Shown piece after piece: positions 27,131-35,891 of a DNA stretch of 64,000 nt (position 1 is the stretch's first letter; each line of letters starts with the position of its first letter). This DNA is from Bryobacterales bacterium (GTDB lineage Bacteria; Acidobacteriota; Terriglobia; Bryobacterales; Bryobacteraceae): assembly GCA_027459465.1 (NCBI GenBank), contig DAIDIH010000008.1, positions 1-64,000 on the forward strand, written 5' to 3'. The position numbers and the translations under genes are program-made. Below the pieces are notes generated by a model, which was not told the origin of the DNA, ran no database searches, and worked only from the letters and a program-made list of their open reading frames with translations.

Positions 27131-28113
27131 AAGGCTCACCGAAAGGTCCATTGGCCGATAGCATCGAACGGTACCTGGCGCACAAGCACTCGTTGGGAAA
27201 ACAACTGACGAAAGTGGGCGCCATGCTTCAGTTGCTGGACAGCTACTTGCTTGGCCGTGGCGTTCCGAACGAACGGCAGATTACATCTGCCGACCTCGAA
27301 GCTTTCATCGCCTCACGGCCCCGTCCATCGCCTCGCAGCTACAACGGCTTCGTCGGCGCGATCCGAGGGCTTCTGGATTGGATGGTCGTCCACGAGATCC
27401 TGACAGAGTCGCCCCTGCATTGCGAGAGTCGGCGCGTGACTCCGCTCGCCAAACCGTTTCTTTTTAGCCCGGCTGACGCCCGTCGCCTGCTGGAAGCTGC
27501 CAGCGAACTGCCAAGCAATCCCCGCGCGCAACACCGCGGAGAAGTCTACAGGATAATCTTCGCCGTGTTGTATGGCCTCGGACTTCGTGTCGGAGAAGTG
27601 TCCCGGCTGTGCCGGAAGGACGTCGATTTCGACCGCCAGGTGCTGATCATTCGACAGACGAAGTTCGGGAAGGATCGACTGGTCCCATTCGGACCGAAAA
27701 TGGGATGCGCCCTCAAGGCGTACGCGGAAGGTGAGGAATCGCGGTTTGGACTGATGCCGCCGGACGGAGCCTTTTTCTCGTTCGATCGGCGAAAGCGAAG
27801 GCCGATCGGCACCAACACCATCAGTTGGACGTTCCACAAGCTGCTTCCCGCACTTGAACTGAAAGTCCCGACGGGCGTCAAGCCACCGCATTTGCATTGC
27901 CTTCGGCACTCGTTCGCGGTCGGCACGCTGCTGCGCTGGTACCGCACAGGCGTCGACCCAATGTCGCGGCTTTTTGACCTGTCCACTTTTATGGGTCATG
28001 TCAGCCCCTCTTCCACGGCCGTTTACTTGACCATCACAACCGAACTGCTCGAGTGCGCGGGCATGCGCTTTGCAGCGTTCGCAGAAAGCAGCCGCAAGGA
28101 GTGCAGGCGATGA
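27127..28113 (+). CDS. RIT A tyrosine recombinase 2
   Basis: The 328-residue protein starts with GTG inside a GTGA overlap and ends in an ATGA overlap with the third gene. Catalytic residues are R in GLGLRVGEVSRLC, a Lys in TKFGKDRLVPFG, HxxR in LHCLRHSFAVGTLL, GHVSPSSTA and Tyr in VYLTITT. It is equivalent to the RIT B gene at 30676-31614. The active site looks complete. Confidence 0.85.
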   Translation: MKGSPKGPLADSIERYLAHKHSLGKQLTKVGAMLQLLDSYLLGRGVPNERQITSADLEAFIASRPRPSPRSYNGFVGAIRGLLDWMVVHEILTESPLHCESRRVTPLAKPFLFSPADARRLLEAASELPSNPRAQHRGEVYRIIFAVLYGLGLRVGEVSRLCRKDVDFDRQVLIIRQTKFGKDRLVPFGPKMGCALKAYAEGEESRFGLMPPDGAFFSFDRRKRRPIGTNTISWTFHKLLPALELKVPTGVKPPHLHCLRHSFAVGTLLRWYRTGVDPMSRLFDLSTFMGHVSPSSTAVYLTITTELLECAGMRFAAFAESSRKECRR

Positions 28114-29129
28114 AATCAGACACTCCTCCGCTCGGAGCGATCCTGGAGTCATTCTTTACTGATTACCTCAAGCTTCAGAGGGGACTGCGTCCGAACTCGA
28201 TCAAGAGCTATGCGGACGCATGGCGATTATTCTTGCAGTTTGCGGCTGAGGCCAGCGGGGAGAAAGTGACGCAACTCGGCCTGGATGATCTTCATGCCGG
28301 CGCCGTCGCGGACTTCTTGACCTCCCTGGAAGATCGCCGCCACAACGCGCCGCAATCCCGTAATCAGCGGTTAGCCGCGATTCGGACTTTTTTCACCTAT
28401 GTGGGCCACCGATTCCCGGAGCGACTCGGGCAGGCTCAAAAGGTGACCACAATTCCAAGAAAGCGGGCGCAGTCTCCGGAAACCGTTTTTCTGGAGCGCG
28501 ATGAGATTGACCGCACACTGGCTCGGCTACCGGCACCATCCGGGCTGCGCGATCGTACTCTGTTGCTGTTTCTCTACAACACCGGAGCGCGTGTCCAGGA
28601 GGCAGCCGGTCTCCGCGCCAACGACGTTCACTTCGATCCGAATCCGCGTGTACATCTTCATGGAAAGGGCGATAAGTGGCGCGTGTGTCCTCTATGGACG
28701 GAAACAGCCGCGCTGCTGCAGCAACTGCTCTCTGACCACCCGGCCGGTGCGGCGCCGGATCGGCCGGTCTTCACGAGCCCGCGTCGTACCGCCCTGACCC
28801 GGTTTGGAATCTACAAGATTGTGCGGCGCTACACCGCGGACATTGTCAAAAGAGGATCGGATGGTCGAGCACGTCGTGTGTCGCCGCATACGTGGCGTCA
28901 CTCAACCGCCGTGCACCTGCTCGAAGCCGGCGTCGAGGTCAATGTGATCCGTGCATGGCTGGGGCACGCGAGTCTGGAGACCACGAACCGTTACGCCGAA
29001 ATCACCCTCCGTATGAAGCAAGCCGCCCTCGAAAAGTGCAGCGTGCCCGAGGTCGGAGAAAAGAGAATTCCGCGAACACCTAAATGGCAGAGCGACACAG
29101 CCCTGCTGCACTGGCTCCAATCGCTGTGA
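28110..29129 (+). CDS. RIT A tyrosine recombinase 3
   Basis: Start ATG 28110 (MKSDTPPLGAI) lies in an ATGA overlap with the second gene; an upstream frame exists but is not needed. The 339-residue protein has a SAM-like N-terminal domain (FFTDYLKLQRGLRPNSIKSY). Its catalytic set is R in YNTGARVQEAAGL, HxxR in SPHTWRHSTAVHLLE, GHASLETTNR and Tyr in RYAEIT. It is the most XerC/D-like of the three. Its counterpart in RIT B is 29681-30679. Confidence 0.87.
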   Translation: MKSDTPPLGAILESFFTDYLKLQRGLRPNSIKSYADAWRLFLQFAAEASGEKVTQLGLDDLHAGAVADFLTSLEDRRHNAPQSRNQRLAAIRTFFTYVGHRFPERLGQAQKVTTIPRKRAQSPETVFLERDEIDRTLARLPAPSGLRDRTLLLFLYNTGARVQEAAGLRANDVHFDPNPRVHLHGKGDKWRVCPLWTETAALLQQLLSDHPAGAAPDRPVFTSPRRTALTRFGIYKIVRRYTADIVKRGSDGRARRVSPHTWRHSTAVHLLEAGVEVNVIRAWLGHASLETTNRYAEITLRMKQAALEKCSVPEVGEKRIPRTPKWQSDTALLHWLQSL

Positions 29130-29222
29130 GCGTTATGTTGCCGGCGGGGCGCCAGGCCGCACGCACTTGTCGGGATCCACCACGCGGTCGGCCACATAAC
29201 GCCGGCGGGCACATTACATAGA

Positions 29223-29242
29223 TTATGTTCCCGGGAACATAA
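29223..29242. repeat. 20 bp perfect palindrome at the RIT A right junction
   Basis: TTATGTTCCCGGGAACATAA is its own complement. It extends through the flanking 6 bp on each side (CATAGA and TCTATG) to give a 32 bp palindrome from 29217 to 29248. Each half starts with the TTATGTT arm seen inside the element. The 3' half plus TCTATG forms the junction with istA. The matching site in RIT B is 32971-32990. Confidence 0.8.
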
Positions 29243-29580
29243 TCTATGCGCAAGATCAAGGAAGTCCTACGACTCCGATATGAACTGAAACTCGACCAGC
29301 GGCAGATCGCACGCAGTTGCTCGGTATCGGTCAGCACGGTGCACGAGTGCCTGAAGCGAGCCGAACGATCCAACATCCACTGGCCTCTGCCGGATGGCTG
29401 GGATGAGGCCCGCCTGGAAGCGGCCCTGTATCCGCCGCCGGAGACAAAGCCGAAGCCGGAAAAATCGGTTCCGGACTTTGCCGCAGTCCACGAACAACTC
29501 CGCACGCACCGTCATCTGACGCTGCAGTTGCTCTGGGAGGAGTACCGCGAAGCCAACCCCGACGGCTATCGCTACAGCCG
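29243..29580 (+). pseudogene. istA: istA fragment 1 (N-terminal, helix-turn-helix)
   Basis: From 29246 the frame reads MRKIKEVLRLRYELKLDQRQ, a typical IstA N-terminus with helix-turn-helix (IARSCSVSVSTVHECLKRA). It continues to GYRYSR, where RIT B is inserted after CTA CAGCCG at 29575-29580. The original start codon is now separated at 25724, left of RIT A. IstA is the DDE transposase of IS21 elements; this copy cannot make it. Confidence 0.85.
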
Positions 29581-29662
29581 TTATGTGGCGGCCGCGTTTA
29601 TGTTTTCCTCGAATGCAGGCTCCCGGCGTATTCTGTTTTCGCCTGCGCCCACCGCAACATAA
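29581..29662 (+). repeat. RIT B left terminal inverted repeat with arm motifs
   Basis: TTATGTG (29581-29587) and TTATGTT (29598-29604) are 17 bp apart, as in RIT A. An inverted AACATAA lies at 29656-29662, 75 bp from the end, also as in RIT A. The right end carries the mirror set: CACATAA ending at 32964, AACATAA at 32941-32947 and TTATGTT at 32883-32889. Confidence 0.75.
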
Positions 29663-29680
29663 ATAGGTCGACTGCTGGAC

Positions 29681-30679
29681 CTATAGGCCTTTAAGGAACG
29701 CCATCAACGAAGGCAGACGCGTGCGTCGGGGTTCAGCCCCAGGAAGGCCCTTGATATCAACGCTTGCCAACGCTGTTGCCTTCATCTCCAGATCGACCTC
29801 CGCGTACACGTGAGTTGTGTCGAGCGAAACATGGCCCAGCCACGCACGGATGGTGTTGATGTCCACGCCGGACCGGAGCAGATGGACCGCCGTAGTGTGG
29901 CGAACCGAATGTGGGCTGACGCGCTTGGCGGCCAATGACGGTGCGGACTTCGATGCCAACCTCGCGTAATGAGTGACGAGTCTGTATATGCCGAAGCGGG
30001 TCATGCGTTCGTGCCGTCGTCCAAGGAATACTGGCTCTGTTTCAACGCGACCAGCAACCAACCGCGACAACGCTGAGACTGTCACAGGCCACAGGGGGCA
30101 GAGTCGGTGCTTGTTGCCCTTGCCCAGGATGCGAACGGCCGGCGCTGCTCGCAGGTGCAGATCCCTGATAAGCAATCCTGCGGCTTCGTCGGCTCGCGCG
30201 CCGCTGTTGTAGAGGAACAACAGGATCGCGTAATCGCGATCGCCCAGCTCCGTGCGCCGGTCGGGTGATTTCAGCAATGCCTCCATCTCAGCTCGTTCGA
30301 GGTAGCCGATCAGGTTCTTCGCAGTCTTCTTGAAGGGAATCGCGCGTATCTCCGTCGCCCAGGCGATATGGAGCGGAGAGCGCATCCCAATGAATTTCGC
30401 GAGCGAATGGACGGCTGCAAGCCTGTTATTCCGTGTCACACCACTACATCCACGAACGGACTCCACATGTTCCAGGAATTTGCGTACGATGCCTGGCGTC
30501 AGGTCCTCTACAGTCATCCGATCAATAGCGCAGCCGCTGTGCTTACCGGCAAAGGGCAGCAGCAGCGTAAGCGTGTCACGGTAACTGGCTTGCGTATTGT
30601 GGGAAAGATTGCGCTCGCTGACCAGGTGTTCGAGCAGAAAGCGTCGGACCCACGGCCCCATCAAGGTCTTCTCGCTCAT
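29681..30679 (-). CDS. RIT B tyrosine recombinase 3
   Basis: The 332-residue protein is the last of the minus-strand trio and corresponds to RIT A gene 3. R in YNSGARADEAAGLL, HxxR in SPHSVRHTTAVHLL, GHVSLDTTH and Tyr in VYAEVD are all present. It starts inside the end of gene 2 (ATGA overlap). Similarity to its RIT A counterpart is clear but moderate, so the two RIT elements are different lineages rather than a duplication. Confidence 0.86.
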   Translation of the reverse strand: MSEKTLMGPWVRRFLLEHLVSERNLSHNTQASYRDTLTLLLPFAGKHSGCAIDRMTVEDLTPGIVRKFLEHVESVRGCSGVTRNNRLAAVHSLAKFIGMRSPLHIAWATEIRAIPFKKTAKNLIGYLERAEMEALLKSPDRRTELGDRDYAILLFLYNSGARADEAAGLLIRDLHLRAAPAVRILGKGNKHRLCPLWPVTVSALSRLVAGRVETEPVFLGRRHERMTRFGIYRLVTHYARLASKSAPSLAAKRVSPHSVRHTTAVHLLRSGVDINTIRAWLGHVSLDTTHVYAEVDLEMKATALASVDIKGLPGAEPRRTRLPSLMAFLKGL

Positions 30680-31614
30680 TGACCGCCCTCCGGTTGCGCA
30701 TAGCTGGCGAAGCGTCGGCTGGCTTCTTGCAGAAGATCGGTTGTCATGTGGAGGTAGCGCTGCGTGGACTTAATGTCGATGTGGCCAAGGTACGTCGCTA
30801 GCCGTGGCAACAACCGCTGGACGTCGCGGCCAGCACGGTACCACGCAACAACTCGATGGACCGCAGCCGTGTGGCGAATGTCGTGGATGCGTGGTGGACG
30901 ACAGTCGGCGGCGCAAATGATACCGGCTGCTCGTCGGACATTGTGAAACGACGTGTTCACATGCGGGTAAGGCCAGCCTCGGCCCGTCTTCGTTGTAAAG
31001 AGACGAGAATCGTCGCCCAACGGCAAGGGAAGGTCGCGCCGGCGCTGAATGTAGGCAGCCAGTTGCTGCGTCAGCTTTGGACCGATCGGCACCAGCCGTG
31101 TTTTGAAGAATTTTGTGTGACGAACGGTGACGATCTTGTCGATGAAGTCGATATCGCGCAGGGTCAGGTGAAGGGCCTCGCCGACGCGCAAACCGCTGCC
31201 GTATAGAAGAATCAGCAGCATGCGGAACATGGGCGCTTGAAGAGGGGTGTTGTTAATGTGGAGAACCGATGTGGCATCGAGCAGCCGCCGCAACTCATCG
31301 ACCGAATAGACGTACGGTGATCGCTGGGGTGGCAGCTTCGGCGCGTTGTCAGGCAAGGGTGAACTCTGTGCATAGCCGCGACTGATCGCGAATCTGTAAA
31401 GGCCGGAGAGTATTCTGTATTTCAGCGCCCACGTGGCGCTTAGAGCGCCGCGTCCGCGAAGGAAAGCAGTGACGGCTTCAGCCTGGACATCTTCCATGGG
31501 CGGGTTCCCGATTTCCCGCGAGAACTGCTCAAGCACTCGCCTGGGAGATTCGAAGCTCATCCCCAAAGATGTTTTCAGCGCGACATATGCGTCGATCACC
31601 TCACCGACCCTCAT
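30676..31614 (-). CDS. RIT B tyrosine recombinase 2
   Basis: The 312-residue protein corresponds to RIT A gene 2. Catalytic positions are R in GSGLRVGEALHL, Lys in HTKFFKTRLVPIG, HxxR in IHDIRHTAAVHRV, GHIDIKSTQ and Tyr in RYLHMTT. It overlaps both neighbours by four bases. Confidence 0.85.
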   Translation of the reverse strand: MRVGEVIDAYVALKTSLGMSFESPRRVLEQFSREIGNPPMEDVQAEAVTAFLRGRGALSATWALKYRILSGLYRFAISRGYAQSSPLPDNAPKLPPQRSPYVYSVDELRRLLDATSVLHINNTPLQAPMFRMLLILLYGSGLRVGEALHLTLRDIDFIDKIVTVRHTKFFKTRLVPIGPKLTQQLAAYIQRRRDLPLPLGDDSRLFTTKTGRGWPYPHVNTSFHNVRRAAGIICAADCRPPRIHDIRHTAAVHRVVAWYRAGRDVQRLLPRLATYLGHIDIKSTQRYLHMTTDLLQEASRRFASYAQPEGGQ

Positions 31615-32834
31615 TCCAGGTCCCCCAAATCGAAGTCGGCCACCTCGCGTAGAGCGGAGAGGTCGATCTTGGCGTAGATCCCCGTCGCCCGGGTTGTGCG
31701 GTGACCCAGGTGGTCGCCGATCTCTTTGATACTCAGGCCCTCAGCAAGGAGCCGTGCTGCACAAGCGTGTCGCAACGCGTGTGGTCCGCGGTGCGGCGCC
31801 TGGATGTCTAGGGCCCGGAATCTGTTTCTTACCAGAGCGGACATTGCCCCGGAGGACAACGGACTGTGTGGCGCCAGCAGTCCCAGAAAGACCTCTGGAT
31901 GATCCGCCTTGGGGCGCGCGGAATCGATGTAGCGTGCGACGGCTTCAGCCACCGAGTGCAAAAGCGGATACACCTGAGGTTGCCGGCGCTTCAATCGAAA
32001 TACCCCGACCACGCGCTCGCGCCAGTCGATCTGGTCGAGGCGCAACGATCTCACCTCGCCGCTACGCATACCGTAAACGGCAAGGAGCATCAGGATCGCG
32101 CGATCACGGACGTCCGCCGGCGAATCTCCTCCGGTATGGGCCAGAAGTCGGTGGACGTCCGTCCACGATGGACCTGAGGGCAATGATTCCTGTGCATAAA
32201 GACGTGGTCCCCGGAGTCCTTCAGCAACGCGAGGATGGCACTCGCCGCAGCTCGCCATATATCGCAAGAACACGCGGAGCGCGGCTGCGATGCCCGAGGT
32301 CGAGACGCGAGACCAACGCCGGGCGCCCTCCGTCACGAAGTAGACGTCAAGATCACTTGGATCGAGTGCGGACAATGGTCGATCAGTGTGCTCGAACCAC
32401 TGCAGGAAGTCGCGAATCTTGGACCGCCATTGAACGACAGTTGATGAGCTGAATCCACGTTCATCGCGCATCCAGGCCACATAGCGGTCGAGCTGACCCT
32501 GAAATCGCAATTCAGCCGTCGGCACCCGCCACCATCCCAAGTAGCGAAGCCATGGTCGAGCAACATCAATCAATCGTTGCTCCGTCGTGGCTCCTTTATA
32601 AACCGATCGCCGCTCCCGAGCCAACTCCCGAAGGGCCGAAATATCGATGCCTCGAGATGGGTCCCCTCGAAGATGGGTACAGATCCAGAGCAGTTCGTTG
32701 GCTTTCAGGCGCAACGCGGTATGCGTCGCGCCGTGTTCGGCGCAGTGCTGTAGGTAGCGCTCTCGTTCCTGGGTAAACGGGCCGCCCCGATGTCGGGCAA
32801 GAGCCGACGCGTCGCGAAAGAGTTGTTCAAGCAT
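31611..32834 (-). CDS. RIT B tyrosine recombinase 1
   Basis: The 407-residue protein is the first gene of the trio, corresponding to RIT A gene 1. R in VYGMRSGEVRSL, HxxR in PHALRHACAARLL, GHRTTRATG and Tyr in IYAKID form a complete active site. The ~120-residue N-terminal extension is longer than in many XerC/D proteins, as in RIT A gene 1. Translation starts about 130 bp inside the right terminal repeat. Confidence 0.85.
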   Translation of the reverse strand: MLEQLFRDASALARHRGGPFTQERERYLQHCAEHGATHTALRLKANELLWICTHLRGDPSRGIDISALRELARERRSVYKGATTEQRLIDVARPWLRYLGWWRVPTAELRFQGQLDRYVAWMRDERGFSSSTVVQWRSKIRDFLQWFEHTDRPLSALDPSDLDVYFVTEGARRWSRVSTSGIAAALRVFLRYMASCGECHPRVAEGLRGPRLYAQESLPSGPSWTDVHRLLAHTGGDSPADVRDRAILMLLAVYGMRSGEVRSLRLDQIDWRERVVGVFRLKRRQPQVYPLLHSVAEAVARYIDSARPKADHPEVFLGLLAPHSPLSSGAMSALVRNRFRALDIQAPHRGPHALRHACAARLLAEGLSIKEIGDHLGHRTTRATGIYAKIDLSALREVADFDLGDLE

Positions 32835-32970
32835 AGCGGACTACTCTATTGGGGCATGCCGTCCGCGAAATCCGAATGACTATTATGTTGCGTCTACGTC
32901 ACCGCTGCGCGCGTCAGCCATGGCATTGAAATGATTGCGCAACATAAACGCGGCCGCCACATAACGGCTG

Positions 32971-32990
32971 TCATGTGTTGCAGCACATGA
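32971..32990. repeat. 20 bp palindrome at the RIT B right junction
   Basis: TCATGTGTTGCAGCACATGA is palindromic except for one base pair at the sides of the central TGCA. It is flanked by CGGCTG (32965-32970) and CTCGCG (32991-32996). It holds exactly the position of the 20 bp palindrome in RIT A, although the recombinase genes point the other way. Confidence 0.78.
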
Positions 32991-32996
32991 CTCGCG

Positions 32997-33410
32997 GTTC
33001 TGCGAGTTATACCAGCGCTGGCGCAGGAAACTCGACGTGGTGATGCGGCAGGAGCACAAGGCCGGCGAGAAAGCCTTCATCGACTGGGCCGGCTCGACGA
33101 TCCCCATTCACGATCGCGCCAGCGGTGCGGTAAGACAGGCGTCTCTGTTCGTGGCCGCGCTCGGGGCCAGTTCCTACACCTGGGCCGAGGCTACGGCGGA
33201 CCAACAGATGGAATCGTGGCTGCGCGCGCACATGCACGCCTTCGAGTTCTGGGGCGGGGTTCCGGCGCTGACGGTGCCCGATAACACCAAGACCGGAGTG
33301 AGCAAAGCGCATCGCTACGATCCGGACTTGAACCCGACTTACTACAACTTCGCCGTGCATTACGGCTTCGGTGTGGTGCCGGCGCGGCCGTATAAACCTC
33401 GGGATAAGGC
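32997..33410 (+). pseudogene. istA: istA fragment 2 (DDE core, first part)
   Basis: The frame continues from RIT B with [20 protein letters not shown], then [17 protein letters not shown] (first catalytic Asp) and [19 protein letters not shown] (second Asp). It ends at KPRDKA, where the serine-recombinase element enters within AAGGC at 33406-33410. After that the frame runs into unrelated sequence and stops at 33435. Confidence 0.86.
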
Positions 33411-33417
33411 TTTGAAC

Positions 33418-35505
33418 TCATACTGCACCTCGTGAAGAATGTACTAATGAACTTGCAGGCTCGGCCTGGTATTCACCCTTATGAGCGTACTTCGCGGGCA
33501 GGTCTTCCGGCGGGATTTCGTAGAGATAGTTGCCGCGGTCGTCGGTGGGATGCGCGCGAAGCAGACCGCGCCGGCGCCAGAGGTGGACGGTGGACAGCAC
33601 GACGCCATACCGGTCGGCCACATCTTGCGGTGGCAGAAGCCCCTGGGCGAGCAGGCGTGTACGCCGATCGGTGAGGTGATAGATCGTTCGCAGCCCGCCG
33701 ATACGCGCGCCCGTCCACGGCGTTGTGACGACGGTGCGCACGCCGCGCTCATTGAGTACATCCGCGATTTCTCCGTCCGTATACGTATCGATGAGCCGGT
33801 CGATTTCCTTGACTACTTCGGCATCGGTAGTGCGCAGCTCCACACATGATTTCGGCAGAGGTAAATCGAGCGACCGCGTCGCGCCGCCGGCAAAGCGAAT
33901 ATCAACATGGAGTGCATCGCCTTTTGTGAGCGTGACATCTTCGATCAATAGCCGAAGCATTCGCTTCTTTTCCTTCATCTGCGTTCGCGGATCGCGCCAG
34001 AGACGTGGGAAATCGGTGGCGAGCGCCATCAGTTCTCCACGTTCGGCGTCGCTCACAATGTTCGCATCGGCGGCCTTTGCTTTCTCGTACGCTTCCTGTG
34101 CCGCGGCGAGGGAGCGCAATTTTTCGTTCCAATCCGCCTCCAACGCGTCGGCCACCAGGCGATTGTCGGGATCGACCTTGAGGAACCGACGCTGCGCAAG
34201 GTCGGCTTCATAGCGCGCACGCTCCACGTGTTGGTGTCGCAACCGATCGGCTTCCTCATGGCGGGTCGCCAGTTCTTGCTGCACCGTCAGCGCGACCTCG
34301 ATGGCCAGAGGCGTCATCGCCTCGATGACGATCTCGCCGATAGCTCGATCGAGGACGCCACCATGCACGGTTTGACACATGCCACTTTCGCCCCGCTGTA
34401 ATGGGCGTCGTCCGCACCAGTAGGTAGGTACGCTTTGATTGCGGTGCGAGTGGTAGCGGACCGACATCCTTTCACCGCAGGTTCCGCAGATCACAAGTCC
34501 CTGCAGTAGCGCCGTACCTTCGCGTGCTGGCCCACGGCGCCGCTCGGGGCTCCAAGAGACCGCATTGTGCTTCACGCGCTGGCGGTTCGATTGGTACTCC
34601 TCCCAGGTAATATAGGCGGGATGCATGTCGCGCAGCAGAATCCATTCCTCGCTTGGCACCAGCCGCGAGCACACCTTACCATTAGGCAGACGGCGCTGTT
34701 TGGTGCGACCGAAGACGAAGGCGCCGGCATAACGCGGGTTGTGGATGATCTGGCGCGCACGGCAGTGCAGCAACTCGGCCCAGACCAGTTCGCCCTTGTG
34801 TACACCGCTGCGCAACCGGCGAGGGAACAGGAGCCCCTTCGCGTGGAACTCCTTGACCACTGCCAGGCAGGACCCGGTCCGCTGGAAGATCTCGAAAAAC
34901 AGACGCACGGAGGCCTGCACCTGGGCGTCCGGATCGAGGATGACACGATCCTGCGCATCGTGCACGAAGCCGACGGGCACCATCTGTTTGAGCTCCCCGC
35001 GGCGGGCACGGCTCAGGATGCCGCCGCGCAGTCGTGCCTTGAGCACATGGAGTTCCGCTTCACTCATGGTGCCCTTCAGCCCCAACAACAAACGATCGTT
35101 AAAGTGCGCGGGATCGTATAGACCGTCTTCATCGAGGATGAGCGTGTCGGCGAGCGCGCACAGTTCCAGCAGCCGATGCCAATCCGTGGAGTTGCGCGCC
35201 AAGCGCGATACTTCCAGGCCGAGTACGATTCCGACGCGACCCAGACCGACTTCGGTCACCAGACGCTGGAAGCCTTCTCGATCGGCCGCGCTGGCGCCGG
35301 ACTGTCCAAGATCGCTGTCGATCACGATGATCCGATCCAGCGGCCAGCCCAGCGCCACAGCGCGCTCCCTCAGCGCATACTGGCGGTGCGTGCTCTCGGT
35401 GTTCTCGAAGACCTGGCGCAGCGTTGACTGGCGGACATATAGGTATGCCAGCCGCGATAGATGCGCGGTCGTGACCTTCTGATGAGCCTCGCTATCCATT
35501 ACCAT
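33418..35505 (-). CDS. Large serine recombinase
   Basis: The chosen start is ATG 35505 ([11 protein letters not shown]), 10 bases after GGAGG. ATG codons at 35514 and 35499 are alternatives, the last in a TAATG overlap with the upstream stop. The ~695-residue protein has a resolvase domain with the catalytic Ser in YVRQSTLRQ. It also has [30 protein letters not shown], a recombinase domain ([13 protein letters not shown]) and a zinc-ribbon domain (ICGTCGERM, and a later WCGRRP). A C-terminal helix-turn-helix ([20 protein letters not shown]) is unusual and might recognise the ends. Confidence 0.9.
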   Translation of the reverse strand: MVMDSEAHQKVTTAHLSRLAYLYVRQSTLRQVFENTESTHRQYALRERAVALGWPLDRIIVIDSDLGQSGASAADREGFQRLVTEVGLGRVGIVLGLEVSRLARNSTDWHRLLELCALADTLILDEDGLYDPAHFNDRLLLGLKGTMSEAELHVLKARLRGGILSRARRGELKQMVPVGFVHDAQDRVILDPDAQVQASVRLFFEIFQRTGSCLAVVKEFHAKGLLFPRRLRSGVHKGELVWAELLHCRARQIIHNPRYAGAFVFGRTKQRRLPNGKVCSRLVPSEEWILLRDMHPAYITWEEYQSNRQRVKHNAVSWSPERRRGPAREGTALLQGLVICGTCGERMSVRYHSHRNQSVPTYWCGRRPLQRGESGMCQTVHGGVLDRAIGEIVIEAMTPLAIEVALTVQQELATRHEEADRLRHQHVERARYEADLAQRRFLKVDPDNRLVADALEADWNEKLRSLAAAQEAYEKAKAADANIVSDAERGELMALATDFPRLWRDPRTQMKEKKRMLRLLIEDVTLTKGDALHVDIRFAGGATRSLDLPLPKSCVELRTTDAEVVKEIDRLIDTYTDGEIADVLNERGVRTVVTTPWTGARIGGLRTIYHLTDRRTRLLAQGLLPPQDVADRYGVVLSTVHLWRRRGLLRAHPTDDRGNYLYEIPPEDLPAKYAHKGEYQAEPASSLVHSSRGAV

Positions 35506-35891
35506 GAGCGACATCCCTCCTTTAACGGTTGGTGCGCGACGGGTCGAGTAGAAAGAACCAGGCTCGCCAAAAGCGTGGTGGCCTCGTGCCGCTGTCCGCT
35601 TGTCAACCAAACGGGCGCAGCGCTCGAATGCGGAGAATTTTCTTGCGGCGCAGGCTCGCGGGAGTCGATCGCGCGCGGAACCAGCGCCGCGCGAAGCACC
35701 GTTTCCACAGTCTTGAGCCATCCGGGAATGCCCTCGCTCAGGAGCAGGGCGAGACCCACGCCCCGCGGTTGGTCTGCAACAGCAGTATCCCCCTGAGTCG
35801 GGTGCCCGGCCGGGCCCATCACCTGGTGGCGAAGCAACTCGTACTGAACGGCGTACCGCGTGGCGTCGAGCTTTGCGGCTTCGACGATCAC
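35499..35891 (-). CDS. Small protein of the serine-recombinase operon
   Basis: A GTG start at 35891 overlaps the stop of the helix-turn-helix gene as GTGA. The 130-residue frame ends in a TAATG overlap with a possible start of the serine recombinase. The sequence reads VEAAKLDATRYAVQYELLRH, then a Pro/Arg-rich middle and LTSGQRHEATTLLASLV near the end. I do not recognise a fold. The double stop/start overlap on both sides is strong evidence that it is translated. It may be an accessory factor for recombination. Confidence 0.6.
   Translation of the reverse strand: MIVEAAKLDATRYAVQYELLRHQVMGPAGHPTQGDTAVADQPRGVGLALLLSEGIPGWLKTVETVLRAALVPRAIDSREPAPQENSPHSSAAPVWLTSGQRHEATTLLASLVLSTRPVAHQPLKEGCRSW

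Larger units (their letters stand above)
25727..29248 (+). mobile_element. RIT element A (three tyrosine recombinases) inserted at the istA start
   Basis: The element interrupts istA after its first ATG: 6 bp TCTATG is found at the left junction (25727-25732) and again at the right (29243-29248). Joining them restores ATG TCT ATG CGC AAG with AGGAG upstream. Terminal inverted repeats of about 45 bp start TAATGTGCCC at 25733 and end at 29216. The right side has an extra CATAGA (29217-29222) and a 20 bp perfect palindrome (29223-29242). Cargo is three overlapping recombinase genes on the plus strand, the definition of a 'recombinase in trio' element. Confidence 0.85.
29575..32996 (-). mobile_element. 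RIT element B (three tyrosine recombinases) inside istA
   Basis: The junctions are exact. istA reads ...CGCTA at the left and GTTCTGCGAG... at the right, with 6 bp CAGCCG (29575-29580) and CTCGCG (32991-32996) at the two ends. Either 6-mer restores the peptide Tyr-Ser-Arg-Phe in frame. Terminal inverted repeats of 24 bp start TTATGTGGCGGCCGCG at 29581 and end at 32964. The right side adds CGGCTG (the complement of the left 6-mer) and a near-perfect 20 bp palindrome. The three recombinase genes are on the minus strand. Confidence 0.85.
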
